A stretch of DNA of 20,471 nt, taken from Candidatus Latescibacterota bacterium (GTDB lineage Bacteria > Latescibacterota > UBA2968 > UBA8231). Made by a program: the position numbers and the translations under genes. The first letter of the stretch is position 1. Each line of letters opens with the position of its first letter. Under the pieces are notes generated by a model. It was given only the letters and a program-made list of their open reading frames with translations. It did not search any database and was not told the DNA's origin. Positions 9,601-16,199 of the stretch are shown one piece after another. The DNA lies in contig JAJDTN010000186.1 in assembly GCA_022827165.1 (NCBI GenBank), positions 1 to 20,471 of the forward strand, read 5' to 3'.

Positions 9601-9818
9601 GCCCCGATCCCATGTACGGACGCGAGGGGCCGCTGCGCGATGCCGGCCTTCAGTTGCGGGTCGACGGCGTCTCCTTCTACAGTCTGCCCACCCGTCTCGA
9701 GATCGACCTGGCCTACGGAATCGACGAGGTCGAAGAGAAGGAGCCCTGGAAGCTCTACCTGACCCTGCTGTTCAACTACCTCAACTGGTTCGACTCCGGG
9801 AGTGATTTCAAGCGATGA
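6690..9818 (+). CDS. Peptidase MA-like domain fused to TolB-like propeller and BamA-like outer-membrane barrel
   Basis: 1042 residues; the GTG start overlaps the previous stop by four bases (GTGA). The signal peptide runs to about PAPAQ|NHP. Residues 25-290 are a gluzincin-type peptidase domain: HELVH with His125, Glu126 and His129, then WFAEG with Glu186 as the likely third zinc ligand. The active site looks complete. Residues about 315-620 contain WD40/TolB-like blades (APDGARLAYL, VSPDGQRIAFV, WSPDGRWLALS, WSPGGELLFVS). From about residue 650 the protein is barrel-like, with MRGYTYYSIEGRKAAMANATFRF resembling the BamA/TamA RGF-type strand region. It would therefore sit in the outer membrane with peptidase and propeller attached; which side they face is not shown. 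Genes of this architecture are usually annotated as BamA-like or Tol-like proteins of unknown substrate. Upstream and downstream overlaps suggest production together with the surface-protein cluster. Confidence 0.85.
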   Translation: MSARGFLAWIVVGALAAGSPAPAQNHPELTWRTLESEHFRVLYHDGLELTARQAAEVAEAAYGPVTRLYGYRPSGPVRIILKDYDDYSNGAAFFYHDAIEVWITPLEHDYELRGTSDWLRNVITHELVHIVSLGAARKGPQRVPAAFLEYFAYKPESERDDILTGAPDRLALVPLANTVLPMWFAEGVAQHQMEEVRHDRWDSHRDMVLRTAVLDGALLSLDDMGVFGKPGFENEFVYDHGYGLVRYLAATYGDSSLADICDQMGRWTATDIDGPLHAVTGRSADQVWRDWRDSMVARYEAQVAALGELREGERLTGKGHSNTRAVYAPDGARLAYLSTLGRRYGPHFLVLRDLDSGEDEVVAGGVASVPDWFPDGERLLFVRKEKADRYGSRRADLFEHDLTGPERSWPGRLLWTLPALSGVYAPKDPRTLRMSRGLRALYPAVSPDGQRIAFVRLGPAGAALGLADREGSGVRYLLEFDDGTQLYTPRWSPDGRWLALSYGSGGSRDIALVDPNGEGRAPPRLQPLIASAGTDRDPSWSPGGELLFVSDVSGIFNVYARDPASGAVEQVTNVRGGAFFPTANDAGDVVYSGYGGDGFHLYRIERSGAEPVDSAIFTPPAAAGAAPGLPPLPAPESPLAETRSSGTEILRTTVMPRLTHDEGYAKVGAYVATGDALDRQSIFGSLSMAPGNGDRDIYGEYRFRGFRPTVRLSFIHLKRHSARGDSSEARDFFIRGMNFSLNRLTLGARGQLNRASSLALSLAYDRYDASLENDQLFPRRDGRPGFERIPGKPVGYTYLHGFDLALTYRHDSLPRRVDREINPRGGRRLYLRYDRMHNWFIEGFDEENISFLQEEYKRLFYNQLTLDWREYLALPGDTALGLRAYGGWIFSDSVDDELVGGFFDFHLGGLPYMRGYTYYSIEGRKAAMANATFRFPLLPRLRQRLGPLYLHRVHGAVYGDVGKAWDGDLGGPDPMYGREGPLRDAGLQLRVDGVSFYSLPTRLEIDLAYGIDEVEEKEPWKLYLTLLFNYLNWFDSGSDFKR

Positions 9819-10738
9819 ACACACTACCCCTGCTGCTCGCCGCGGCCGTCGCCGGCTCCGCCGCCTGGGCGGAACCGCCCGACCCCGCCCCATCGAGGTC
9901 CGTGGAGGTCCTTCCGTCTCTGCTGCCGCCCGTGGCCCTGCCCGACCGCCCCGACCCGGCGCTCCTGCGCGTGGCCGAGGCGGCCGGCGCCGAGGGGGAG
10001 GAGGATGCCTCCGAAGCCGCTCCGCGCAAGGCGGTGCGCTCGCCGAAGAGGGCCTTCCTCTACTCCGCGCTGGTGCCGGGGGCCGGCGAGTTCTGGGCCG
10101 GTTCGAAGATGAGGGCGGCCCTGTTCTTCGGCCTGGAGGTCCTCGGCTGGGGGACCTACATGAGCTGGAGCGCCAGGGGGGACGACCTGGAGTCCGAGTT
10201 CCGGGCGCGGGCCGACACCACCTGGAACCCGTGGAACTACCTCGCCTGGCGCGACTCGCGGCAGGCGCGCCACTCCTCCAGGACCCACACCCTGCCCTGC
10301 GACTCCCTCTTCGTGCAGGCGTCGTCCACCACCCCCGTGGCCGACGTGCTGAATGACTGCAGCACCACCGAGACCCAGCAGTACTACGAGTTGATCGGGA
10401 AGTACGACCAGTTCATCACCGGCTGGGGGGACATCACCGACCGCGCCGGCAACCAGGTCCACTACACGGAGGTCGACTCGGCGGAGAACTTCCACTCCGC
10501 CACCCGGCTGGAGTACGAGGATCAGCGCGACGACAGCAACAAGTACCTGAAGCGCGCCGGCAACGTCGCCGGCCTGCTGCTGGTGAACCACGTCCTCAGC
10601 GCCATCGACGCGGCGCGCGTGGCCCGGGCCCGCAACCAGGGCCAGGAGGAGGCCGCCATCGCCCGGCGCATCCGCTTCCACGCCACCCTGGACGGCGACC
10701 GCACCGCCCGGCTGACGGCCTGGCGCCCGTTCTTCTGA
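9815..10738 (+). CDS. DUF5683-type exported/membrane-associated protein (first of a pair)
   Basis: 307 residues; the ATG overlaps the previous stop (ATGA). The N-terminus is a signal peptide (NTLPLLLAAAVAGSAAWA|EPP), followed by a Pro/Ala/Glu-rich linker to about residue 70. A DUF5683-like core begins at KRAFLYSALVPGAGEFWAG and continues through a hydrophobic helix (ALFFGLEVLGWGTYM). Near the C-terminus comes a second hydrophobic helix, GLLLVNHVLSAIDAARVARA, then two predicted strands ending in RLTAWRPFF. The function of the family is not established. Location in a cluster of outer-membrane and sorting-domain proteins suggests an envelope role. Two Cys residues in the middle region (LPCDS, NDCSTT) could form a periplasmic disulfide. 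The following gene looks like a shorter paralogue. Confidence 0.75.
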   Translation: MNTLPLLLAAAVAGSAAWAEPPDPAPSRSVEVLPSLLPPVALPDRPDPALLRVAEAAGAEGEEDASEAAPRKAVRSPKRAFLYSALVPGAGEFWAGSKMRAALFFGLEVLGWGTYMSWSARGDDLESEFRARADTTWNPWNYLAWRDSRQARHSSRTHTLPCDSLFVQASSTTPVADVLNDCSTTETQQYYELIGKYDQFITGWGDITDRAGNQVHYTEVDSAENFHSATRLEYEDQRDDSNKYLKRAGNVAGLLLVNHVLSAIDAARVARARNQGQEEAAIARRIRFHATLDGDRTARLTAWRPFF

Positions 10739-11367
10739 TGGCGCCTCCCCTGCGCCCGAGCCTCCTGGCGCTGGCCGCCCTCCTGCTGGCCGCGCCCGCC
10801 GGCGCCGACTCCGGGGCGGGGGGGTTCTGGCGCTCCCTGCTCATCCCGGGTTGGGGGCAGCACGCCGCCGGCGACGGTCTCGCGGCGCGGCGGTTCCTGT
10901 CCATGGAGGCCGCCCTGTGGCTCGGGTACTTCGGACTGCGGGCGGTGGCCGACATCCGCGAGGACAACTTCCGCACCTACGCCGCCGTCCACGCCGGCGC
11001 CCGGACCGGCGGCAAGGCCGGGGAGTACTTCGACGACCTCGGCTTCTACGACAGCCACAACCAGCACAACCTCTTCGCCGAGGTCGAGGACGGCCCCGAG
11101 GCCGCGCTCTATCCGGGCACGCCGGAGTTCGCCTGGGAGTGGGATGCCGAGGCCTCCCGCCTGCGCTACCGCGAGCTGCGCAACGGCGCCACCGGCATGA
11201 AGCGGAACGCCCTCTACCTCACAGGTCTCGTCGTCGTCAACCACCTGGTCTCGGCGGTGCACGCCGGCCGGGCCATGGGCCCGCGGGCCGGTGAGGCCGC
11301 CGCCCTCTCCCTCGACTGGAGGTTGCGCCCGGACGGGGCCGGCGTCGGCCTGCGCCGGCGGTTCTGA
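10738..11367 (+). CDS. Second DUF5683-type envelope protein, shorter paralogue
   Basis: 209 residues; start and preceding stop share one base (TGATG), so translation is probably coupled. A signal peptide (SLLALAALLLAAPAGA|DSG) leads directly into the core FWRSLLIPGWGQHAAGDG, which parallels LYSALVPGAGEFWAGS of the preceding gene. The C-terminal pattern is also shared: a hydrophobic helix LTGLVVVNHLVSAVHAGRA, then two strands ending in GLRRRF. The long linker of the first protein is missing. Helix, PGxGx motif and terminal strands support an ancient tandem duplication, although the sequences have diverged well beyond recent duplication. Function is unknown; an envelope location is inferred from the signal peptide and neighbours. 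Confidence 0.72.
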   Translation: MAPPLRPSLLALAALLLAAPAGADSGAGGFWRSLLIPGWGQHAAGDGLAARRFLSMEAALWLGYFGLRAVADIREDNFRTYAAVHAGARTGGKAGEYFDDLGFYDSHNQHNLFAEVEDGPEAALYPGTPEFAWEWDAEASRLRYRELRNGATGMKRNALYLTGLVVVNHLVSAVHAGRAMGPRAGEAAALSLDWRLRPDGAGVGLRRRF

Positions 11368-11370
11368 GGC

Positions 11371-13005
11371 GTGGCCGCGGCTGGCCGGTGGACCGTGCTC
11401 GCCCTGGCCGTCCTGCCGCCGGCCCTGGCGCAGGCGGCGGAACCGGTCCTGTGCGGCACCCGCTGGCTCGCCGAGCAGCGGGCGTCCGGCGCCCTGCCCC
11501 CCCTGCCGGCCGCCCGTCCGGCGGCCCCCCGCCAGGCCGAGCCGCCGCCCGTCGCCGTGGGCATGGAGCAGCTCTTCCCGGTCTACGGATCGGTGACCCC
11601 GGTGCGCGCCACCTGCCGCTACGCGGGCACCCGCTGCTTCGTCTTCGTCGAGAACGCGCAGTGGGACACGGAGGGGGGGCCGGTCCTGCAGAGCGACGTG
11701 GACAAGCTCGCAACGCTGTTCGAGGACAGCACCCCCGCCGACCCGGACCGCGGCATTTACGACCTGGTGGTGGAGGCCTTCGGGGAAGCGGAGGACGTCG
11801 ACGGCTACGAGCAGATCTTCCTCCTCGTTCTCGACCTGGCCGATCCGCACCTGGTGGGCTTCTTCGACCCGGCCGTCTCCGTTCACGACCTGCCCGAGTA
11901 TCGCCGGGACCTGCTCTACCTGAGCCAGTACCACCTGCGCCGCCAGGCCTACCTGGCGCGCGGCACCCTCGCCCATGAGCTGCAGCACCTCCTCCACTGG
12001 GGCTCGGACCGCAACGAGGAAAACTGGGTGAACGAGGGCCTCTCCGGTTACGCCGAGGCGGTGGCCGGCTTTCCCGAGGCGGACCCGGCCGCCGTGCCTG
12101 CCTTCCTCGACCGGCCCGAGACCTCCCTCACCACCTGGAAGGGGGCGCCGCGCAACTACGGCGCCACCTACCTCTTCGCCGCTTACCTGGCGGAGAGGCA
12201 TGGCCCCGACCTGATCCGCGCCCTGGTCTCCGAGCCCGCCAACGGAATCGCCGGCGTGGACGGGGCCCTGGAGGGGATTGGTTCCGGCGACCGCTTCGTC
12301 GACGCCTGGTCCGGGTGGGTCGCCGCCAACTACGCCTCGGACGACCCGCGACTCGCCTACGGAGCCCTCGGGGGGCGAAGGGTGCGGACCTTCGACTACG
12401 ACGCCCTGCCCCAACAGCGGCTGCCCTTCGCCCTGACCGATGCCTGGGGCACGGTGAACGTCCTCTTCCGCACGCCCGGAGATCTCGCCATCGACTTCGA
12501 GGGAGAAGAGGGGGCCGGCTTTCTCGCCTGGACCTACGCCATGTCTCCGGGGGCCTCGCGGCTCGAGGAGGTGAGCCTCACCGGCAACCGCGGGCAGGCG
12601 CAGGCGGCGGGCATCGACAGCCTGGTGCTGATCGTCGGGGGCACCTCGCCCCGGGGCGGGGGCTTCGAGCTGTCCGCCGAGGTCTCCACGGACCTGGCCG
12701 CGGCGGGACTGCCGGGGGCGGGTCCCGCATCGTCCACGCTGGGGGAGGCCTACCCGAACCCCTTCAACGCCGAGGTGCGCATACCGTACTCGCTGGCCGG
12801 GCAGGGACCGGTGGAGTTGAGCGTTCTCTCTCTCGGCGGGCAGCGGCTGCGCGCTCTCGTGACCGGACCACGGCCCGTCGGCCGGCACGAGGCGGTCTGG
12901 GACGGCCGCGACGACGCCGGGCGCCGGGTGGCCTCGGGCACCTATCTGGTCCGTCTGCGGACCGGCGGATCCACCAGCGCCGGCCGTCTGGCGCTGATCC
13001 GCTAG
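11371..13005 (+). CDS. M30-like (hyicolysin-type) secreted zinc metalloprotease with C-terminal sorting domain
   Basis: 544 residues from a GTG 3 nt after the previous stop. The signal peptide is GRWTVLALAVLPPALAQA|AEP. The catalytic region carries AHELQHLLHW (His202, Glu203, His206) and NWVNEGLSGYAE, with Glu222 as probable third ligand. This is a gluzincin arrangement as in M30 peptidases, and all residues are present, so activity is plausible. After about residue 450 comes a FlgD-type/type IX sorting-type domain: EAYPNPFNAEV, then WDGRDDAGRRVASGTYLVRL, a nearly textbook example. It would be a cargo protein for the PorV-like system encoded upstream, if that system is active. It is the last gene of the plus-strand cluster; the stop at 13003-13005 lies 7 nt from the stop of the convergent folK. 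Confidence 0.84.
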   Translation: MAAAGRWTVLALAVLPPALAQAAEPVLCGTRWLAEQRASGALPPLPAARPAAPRQAEPPPVAVGMEQLFPVYGSVTPVRATCRYAGTRCFVFVENAQWDTEGGPVLQSDVDKLATLFEDSTPADPDRGIYDLVVEAFGEAEDVDGYEQIFLLVLDLADPHLVGFFDPAVSVHDLPEYRRDLLYLSQYHLRRQAYLARGTLAHELQHLLHWGSDRNEENWVNEGLSGYAEAVAGFPEADPAAVPAFLDRPETSLTTWKGAPRNYGATYLFAAYLAERHGPDLIRALVSEPANGIAGVDGALEGIGSGDRFVDAWSGWVAANYASDDPRLAYGALGGRRVRTFDYDALPQQRLPFALTDAWGTVNVLFRTPGDLAIDFEGEEGAGFLAWTYAMSPGASRLEEVSLTGNRGQAQAAGIDSLVLIVGGTSPRGGGFELSAEVSTDLAAAGLPGAGPASSTLGEAYPNPFNAEVRIPYSLAGQGPVELSVLSLGGQRLRALVTGPRPVGRHEAVWDGRDDAGRRVASGTYLVRLRTGGSTSAGRLALIR

Positions 13006-13012
13006 AGCTGGC

Positions 13013-13528
13013 TCACCCCGCTACCTCGATCCTCAGCGGACCTGACCGCCGCACCCGCTCTCCCGTGGCCAGATCGGCCAGGACCGCGGCCAGCCGCTCC
13101 CCGCTGACCGGGTGGACCAGGTCGGGGGCGATCTCCAGGAGCGGCTCGAGAACGAAGCGGCGCTGCCTCAGGCGCGGGTGCGGGACCGTCAGTCCCGGCT
13201 CTTGGAGGCGGCGGTCACCGGCCAGCAGCAGATCCAGGTCCAGCGACCGCGGCCCCCAGCGCTGCCGCCGCCGGCGTCCGTGGGAGACTTCGGTCGACTG
13301 CAGCACCTCCAGGAGGCGGCGCGGCTCCAGGGTCGTCCGCAACTCCGCGGCGGCGTTGAGGTAGTCGGCCTGCGCCACCGGCCCCACGGGGGAGGTCTCC
13401 CAGGCTCTTGAGACAGCGGCGATCTCGATCGCCGGATGGTGATGCAGGTCGGCCAGGGCCGACTCGAGGGTGCCGCGGCGGTCCCCCATGTTCGAGCCGA
13501 GGCCGACGTAGCAGCGTTCAGCCGCCAA
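13013..13528 (-). CDS. folK: 2-amino-4-hydroxy-6-hydroxymethyldihydropteridine pyrophosphokinase
   Basis: Transfers pyrophosphate from ATP to hydroxymethyldihydropterin in folate synthesis, the step after FolB. Visible hallmarks are YVGLGSNMGDR at the N-terminus, ETSPVGPVAQADYLNA, GPRSLDLDLLL (the metal and pterin binding Asp pair) and PHPRLRQRRFVLEPL. The listed start is a TTG at 13528, giving 171 residues and placing GLGSN at the usual distance from the N-terminus; it overlaps the end of folB by 11 bases. An ATG at 13573 in frame would add 15 residues with no family counterpart, inside folB coding sequence. Last gene of the lexA-to-folK run; no terminator follows. Confidence 0.93.
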   Translation of the reverse strand: MAAERCYVGLGSNMGDRRGTLESALADLHHHPAIEIAAVSRAWETSPVGPVAQADYLNAAAELRTTLEPRRLLEVLQSTEVSHGRRRRQRWGPRSLDLDLLLAGDRRLQEPGLTVPHPRLRQRRFVLEPLLEIAPDLVHPVSGERLAAVLADLATGERVRRSGPLRIEVAG

Positions 13529-13889
13529 AGTGGCGTTCGATCTCGACCTCGAGGCCGTCGAAGTGGCCGTCAATGGGGGGGTTCGGCTTGCGCACCCGCA
13601 CCCGGGCCGAGGCCAGGGCGTCGAAGCGTTCTCCCAGGGCCGCGGCCACGGCTTCGGCGAGGGCTTCCAGGAGGCCGTAGCGCCTCCCTCCCTTCACGAC
13701 CTGCCCCACCAGGTCGTAGACGGCGGTGTAGTCGACGGTGAGGGAAGGGTCGTCCCGCTCTCCGGCGGCGCGCAGATCGAGCCGCAGCTCCACGTCCACC
13801 TCGAAGCGCTGCGTCAGCCGCGCCTCCTCGGGCAGCAGGCCGTGGCAGGCGTGGAAGGTCATGTTGGTGAGGCGGAGCAGGTCGGACAT
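13518..13889 (-). CDS. folB: Dihydroneopterin aldolase
   Basis: 123 residues, normal length. Converts dihydroneopterin to hydroxymethyldihydropterin plus glycolaldehyde in folate synthesis. The N-terminal HACHGLLPEE carries the conserved Glu (21/22); TVDYTAVYDL holds the conserved Tyr54; RVRKPNPPIDG includes the catalytic Lys101. The substrate and partner gene folK follows with an overlap, and purD ends just 2 nt upstream, so the three are almost certainly on one transcript. The ATG is the only sensible start. No strong ribosome binding site precedes it, consistent with coupling to purD. Confidence 0.94.
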   Translation of the reverse strand: MSDLLRLTNMTFHACHGLLPEEARLTQRFEVDVELRLDLRAAGERDDPSLTVDYTAVYDLVGQVVKGGRRYGLLEALAEAVAAALGERFDALASARVRVRKPNPPIDGHFDGLEVEIERHFGG

Positions 13890-13891
13890 CG

Positions 13892-15256
13892 TCAGGGACC
13901 GGCGGGACCGGCCTTGGCCCGGGCCGAACCCTGCCGGCCGGCCAGCCGGCGGAGGGCGCGGTGGCCGATGTCGCGCCGGTAGTACGCGCCCTCGAAGGAG
14001 ACCTCGCCCACCGACCGGTAGGCCGAGGCCACGGCGGCGGGCAGGTCGTCGGCGAGGGCCGTGATGGCGAGGACCCGTCCCCCCGCCGTCAGCAGGGCCC
14101 CGTCCTCCACCGCCGTGCCCGCGTGGAAGGGGAGGATCTCCTCGGAGCCGGCCAGGGCCTCCAGGCCGGAAATCGGCTTGCCGGTCTCGTACTGGCCCGG
14201 GTAGCCCGCCGACGCCATGATCACGCAGGCTGCCGCCCGGTCGGCGTCGAGCTCCACCGGTCCCGCCGCGGACAGATCCCCCCGGGCGGCGGCGGCCAGC
14301 AGCACGGCCAGGTCCGAACGCAGAAGGGGCAGCACCACCTGGGCCGCGGGGTCGCCGAAGCGGCTGTTGAACTCGACGACCTTCGGCCCCTCGGCGGTGA
14401 TCATCAGCCCGCAGTAGAGAGCGCCCCGGTACGGGGTGCCGCGGCGCCGCATCTCGGCCAGCACCGGCTCGATGATCTCGCGCGAGACCCGGTCGACCAT
14501 GCGCGGGGTGAGGACGGGGGCCGGCGCGTACGCTCCCATGCCGCCCGTGTTGGGACCCGTGTCTCCTTCACCAATCGCCTTGTGGTCCTGGGCGGGCACG
14601 AGGTTGACGTAGCCCTCGCCGTCACAGACGGCGAACAACGACGCCTCCTCGCCCTCCATGAACTCCTCCACCACGACCTCGGCCCCCGAATCTCCGAACC
14701 GGCGCCGGTCGACGATGTCGATCACGGCTTCCACCGCCTCCTCCTCGGTGGCGCAGACGACGGCGCCCTTGCCGGCGGCCAGACCGGAGGCCTTGACCAC
14801 GATCGGCGCCCCCCGGGACCGGATGCAGGCGATGGCGTCGGCGCTGGCGGTGAAGCTGCGGTGGGCGGCGGTGGGCACGCCGATGGAGGCCATCAGGCCT
14901 TTCGAGAAGCTCTTGCTGCTCTCGATGCGGGCCGCCGCCTCGGTGGGACCGAAGGCCAGCAGTCCCGCCGCCGCGAAGCGGTCGACGAAACCCGCCGCCA
15001 GGGCGGCGTCGGGCCCGACCACGGTGAGGTCGATCCCCTCCTCGGCGGCGAAGACCGCCAGGCGGTCGATCTCACCCTCGAGGCGGGGCCGTTCCGCCAG
15101 GTCGAGGTCGACCCGGAAGCCGGGGAGGCACTCGGCCACCTGCGCCATCCCGGGAGAGCCGGGAGCCGCCCAGAGCCGCCGGACCTCGGGTGACCGGGCC
15201 AGCTTCCAGGCGAGGGCGTGTTCCCGCCCCCCCTTGCCGACGACCAGAACCTTCAT
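13892..15256 (-). CDS. purD: Phosphoribosylamine-glycine ligase (GARS)
   Basis: 454 residues. Catalyses the ATP-dependent joining of phosphoribosylamine and glycine in purine synthesis. The N-terminal domain has VVGKGGREHALAW and GPDAALAAGFVDRF. The ATP-grasp domain has SSKSFSKGLMASIGVPT, VVKASGLAAGKGAVV, the QDHKAIGEGDTGPNTGGMGAY loop and EFNSRFGDPAAQ (residues 285-296). Most family members have Glu where Ala294 stands (FGDPE), an odd change next to the intact metal-binding Glu285 and Asn287. The C-terminus reaches the usual YYRRDIGHRAL and then has an extra basic tail of about 15 residues. Start ATG follows GGAGG at a 10 nt spacing. Lies between era and folB in the minus-strand run. Confidence 0.95.
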   Translation of the reverse strand: MKVLVVGKGGREHALAWKLARSPEVRRLWAAPGSPGMAQVAECLPGFRVDLDLAERPRLEGEIDRLAVFAAEEGIDLTVVGPDAALAAGFVDRFAAAGLLAFGPTEAAARIESSKSFSKGLMASIGVPTAAHRSFTASADAIACIRSRGAPIVVKASGLAAGKGAVVCATEEEAVEAVIDIVDRRRFGDSGAEVVVEEFMEGEEASLFAVCDGEGYVNLVPAQDHKAIGEGDTGPNTGGMGAYAPAPVLTPRMVDRVSREIIEPVLAEMRRRGTPYRGALYCGLMITAEGPKVVEFNSRFGDPAAQVVLPLLRSDLAVLLAAAARGDLSAAGPVELDADRAAACVIMASAGYPGQYETGKPISGLEALAGSEEILPFHAGTAVEDGALLTAGGRVLAITALADDLPAAVASAYRSVGEVSFEGAYYRRDIGHRALRRLAGRQGSARAKAGPAGP

Positions 15257-15266
15257 CGAGAAAGAA

Positions 15267-15285
15267 CCTCCATCCGGGCGGGAGG
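15267..15285 (-). promoter_or_regulatory. purD ribosome binding site within a short inverted repeat
   Basis: On the minus strand CCTCC, nine bases, then GGAGG form a perfect 5-bp inverted repeat. The GGAGG (15267-15271) is the purD Shine-Dalgarno, so the 5' arm could pair with it and mask it. The stem is short, and it may be a chance match in G+C-rich DNA. Confidence 0.4.
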
Positions 15286-15289
15286 ACGA

Positions 15290-16198
15290 TCAGAGGTAAC
15301 CGAACTCCTTCAGGTCCTTCTCTCGCCGGCGCCAGTCGGGGCGCACCTTGACCCGCAACTCGAGGAAGACGGGACCATCGACCAATTCCTCGATGCTCTG
15401 GCGCGCTCCCGTTCCGATGCTGCGCAGCCGTGTTCCCTTGCGGCCGATGACGATGCCTTTCTGGCTCTCGCGTTCGACGAAGAGGGTGGCGAGAAGGTAG
15501 GTCTTGCGTCCGCCTTCCGCATTGGGCTCGCGGAACTCCTCCACCTGCACCTGGATCGAGTACGGCAGCTCGTCGGCGAGCTGTTCGAAGGCGGCCTCGC
15601 GGATCAGCTCGGCGGCGAAGAACCGCTCCGGCTGCTCGGCGATCCGGTCCGCAGGGTACATCGCCGGCCCCGGCGGCAGCAGCTCCTCGAGACGGGACAG
15701 CAGGAAGGCGACGTTGGTGCCGGTGAGGGCGGAGATCGGCAGGAGGCCGGAGAGTCCGTGGTTTCCGGAGAGGCGCGCCAGCAGCGCTTCCAGCCCTTCG
15801 GGTTCGACTCGGTCCACCTTGTTGAGCACGGGCAGCACCGGCTTGCGGTTGCGCCGGAGGAAGGCGTCCACGAGGCGGCCGCGGTCGTCGGGCCGGGTCC
15901 CGTCGAGGAGGAGGACGACCAGGTCGGCGTCGGCGCAGGCCCGTTGGATCTGGCGTTCCATCGTCTCGTGGAGGCGGTACCTGGCCTCGAGCAGGCCCGG
16001 TGTGTCGAGGAGGACGACCTGACTGGCGGGACGGGTGAGGATGCCGAGAATCCGGCCCCGCGTCGTCTGGGGCCGCGCCGTGACGATGGACAGGCGCTGG
16101 CCGAGGAGGGCGTTGAAGAGGGTGGACTTGCCGGCGTTGGGACGGCCGACGAAGGCGACGTACCCGAAACGCGAGACCGAACCGGGGCCGCCGCCGCG
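15290..16198 (-). CDS. era: GTPase Era; no canonical start codon visible
   Basis: Era binds 16S rRNA and assists 30S ribosome maturation. All GTPase motifs are present: GRPNAGKST, TARPQTTRGRILG, DTPGL, NKVD and SALTG. The C-terminal KH domain follows, with GIVIGRKGTRLRSIGTGAR. From the N-terminal RFGYVAFVG to the stop it is about 293 residues, matching the family. The nearest in-frame ATG is at 16468, deep inside the upstream gene, and would add a 90-residue extension that is just that gene read in another frame. Between the upstream stop (16200) and the G1 motif there is no ATG, GTG or TTG in any frame. I listed the in-frame region starting just after the upstream stop. A non-standard start such as the in-frame ATC in the end of the upstream gene, or a sequence error, are the options. 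Confidence 0.88.
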   Translation of the reverse strand, partial: RGGGPGSVSRFGYVAFVGRPNAGKSTLFNALLGQRLSIVTARPQTTRGRILGILTRPASQVVLLDTPGLLEARYRLHETMERQIQRACADADLVVLLLDGTRPDDRGRLVDAFLRRNRKPVLPVLNKVDRVEPEGLEALLARLSGNHGLSGLLPISALTGTNVAFLLSRLEELLPPGPAMYPADRIAEQPERFFAAELIREAAFEQLADELPYSIQVQVEEFREPNAEGGRKTYLLATLFVERESQKGIVIGRKGTRLRSIGTGARQSIEELVDGPVFLELRVKVRPDWRRREKDLKEFGYL

Positions 16199-16199
16199 A

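Noticed and set aside
6615..9893. Very long open frame (1092 codons) antisense to the peptidase MA-BamA gene
   Set aside because: The plus strand has clear domain motifs; the antisense frame is low-complexity Val/Gly/Ala-rich sequence, a normal by-product of high G+C third positions.
10522..12888. Long antisense open frame across the DUF5683-type genes and M30-like gene
   Set aside because: No recognisable domain, skewed composition, and fully covered by well-supported plus-strand genes.
13529..13573. ATG at 13573 as folK start
   Set aside because: It adds 15 residues before the conserved GLGSN region with no family counterpart; the TTG at 13528 gives the usual length, although the ATG cannot be fully excluded.
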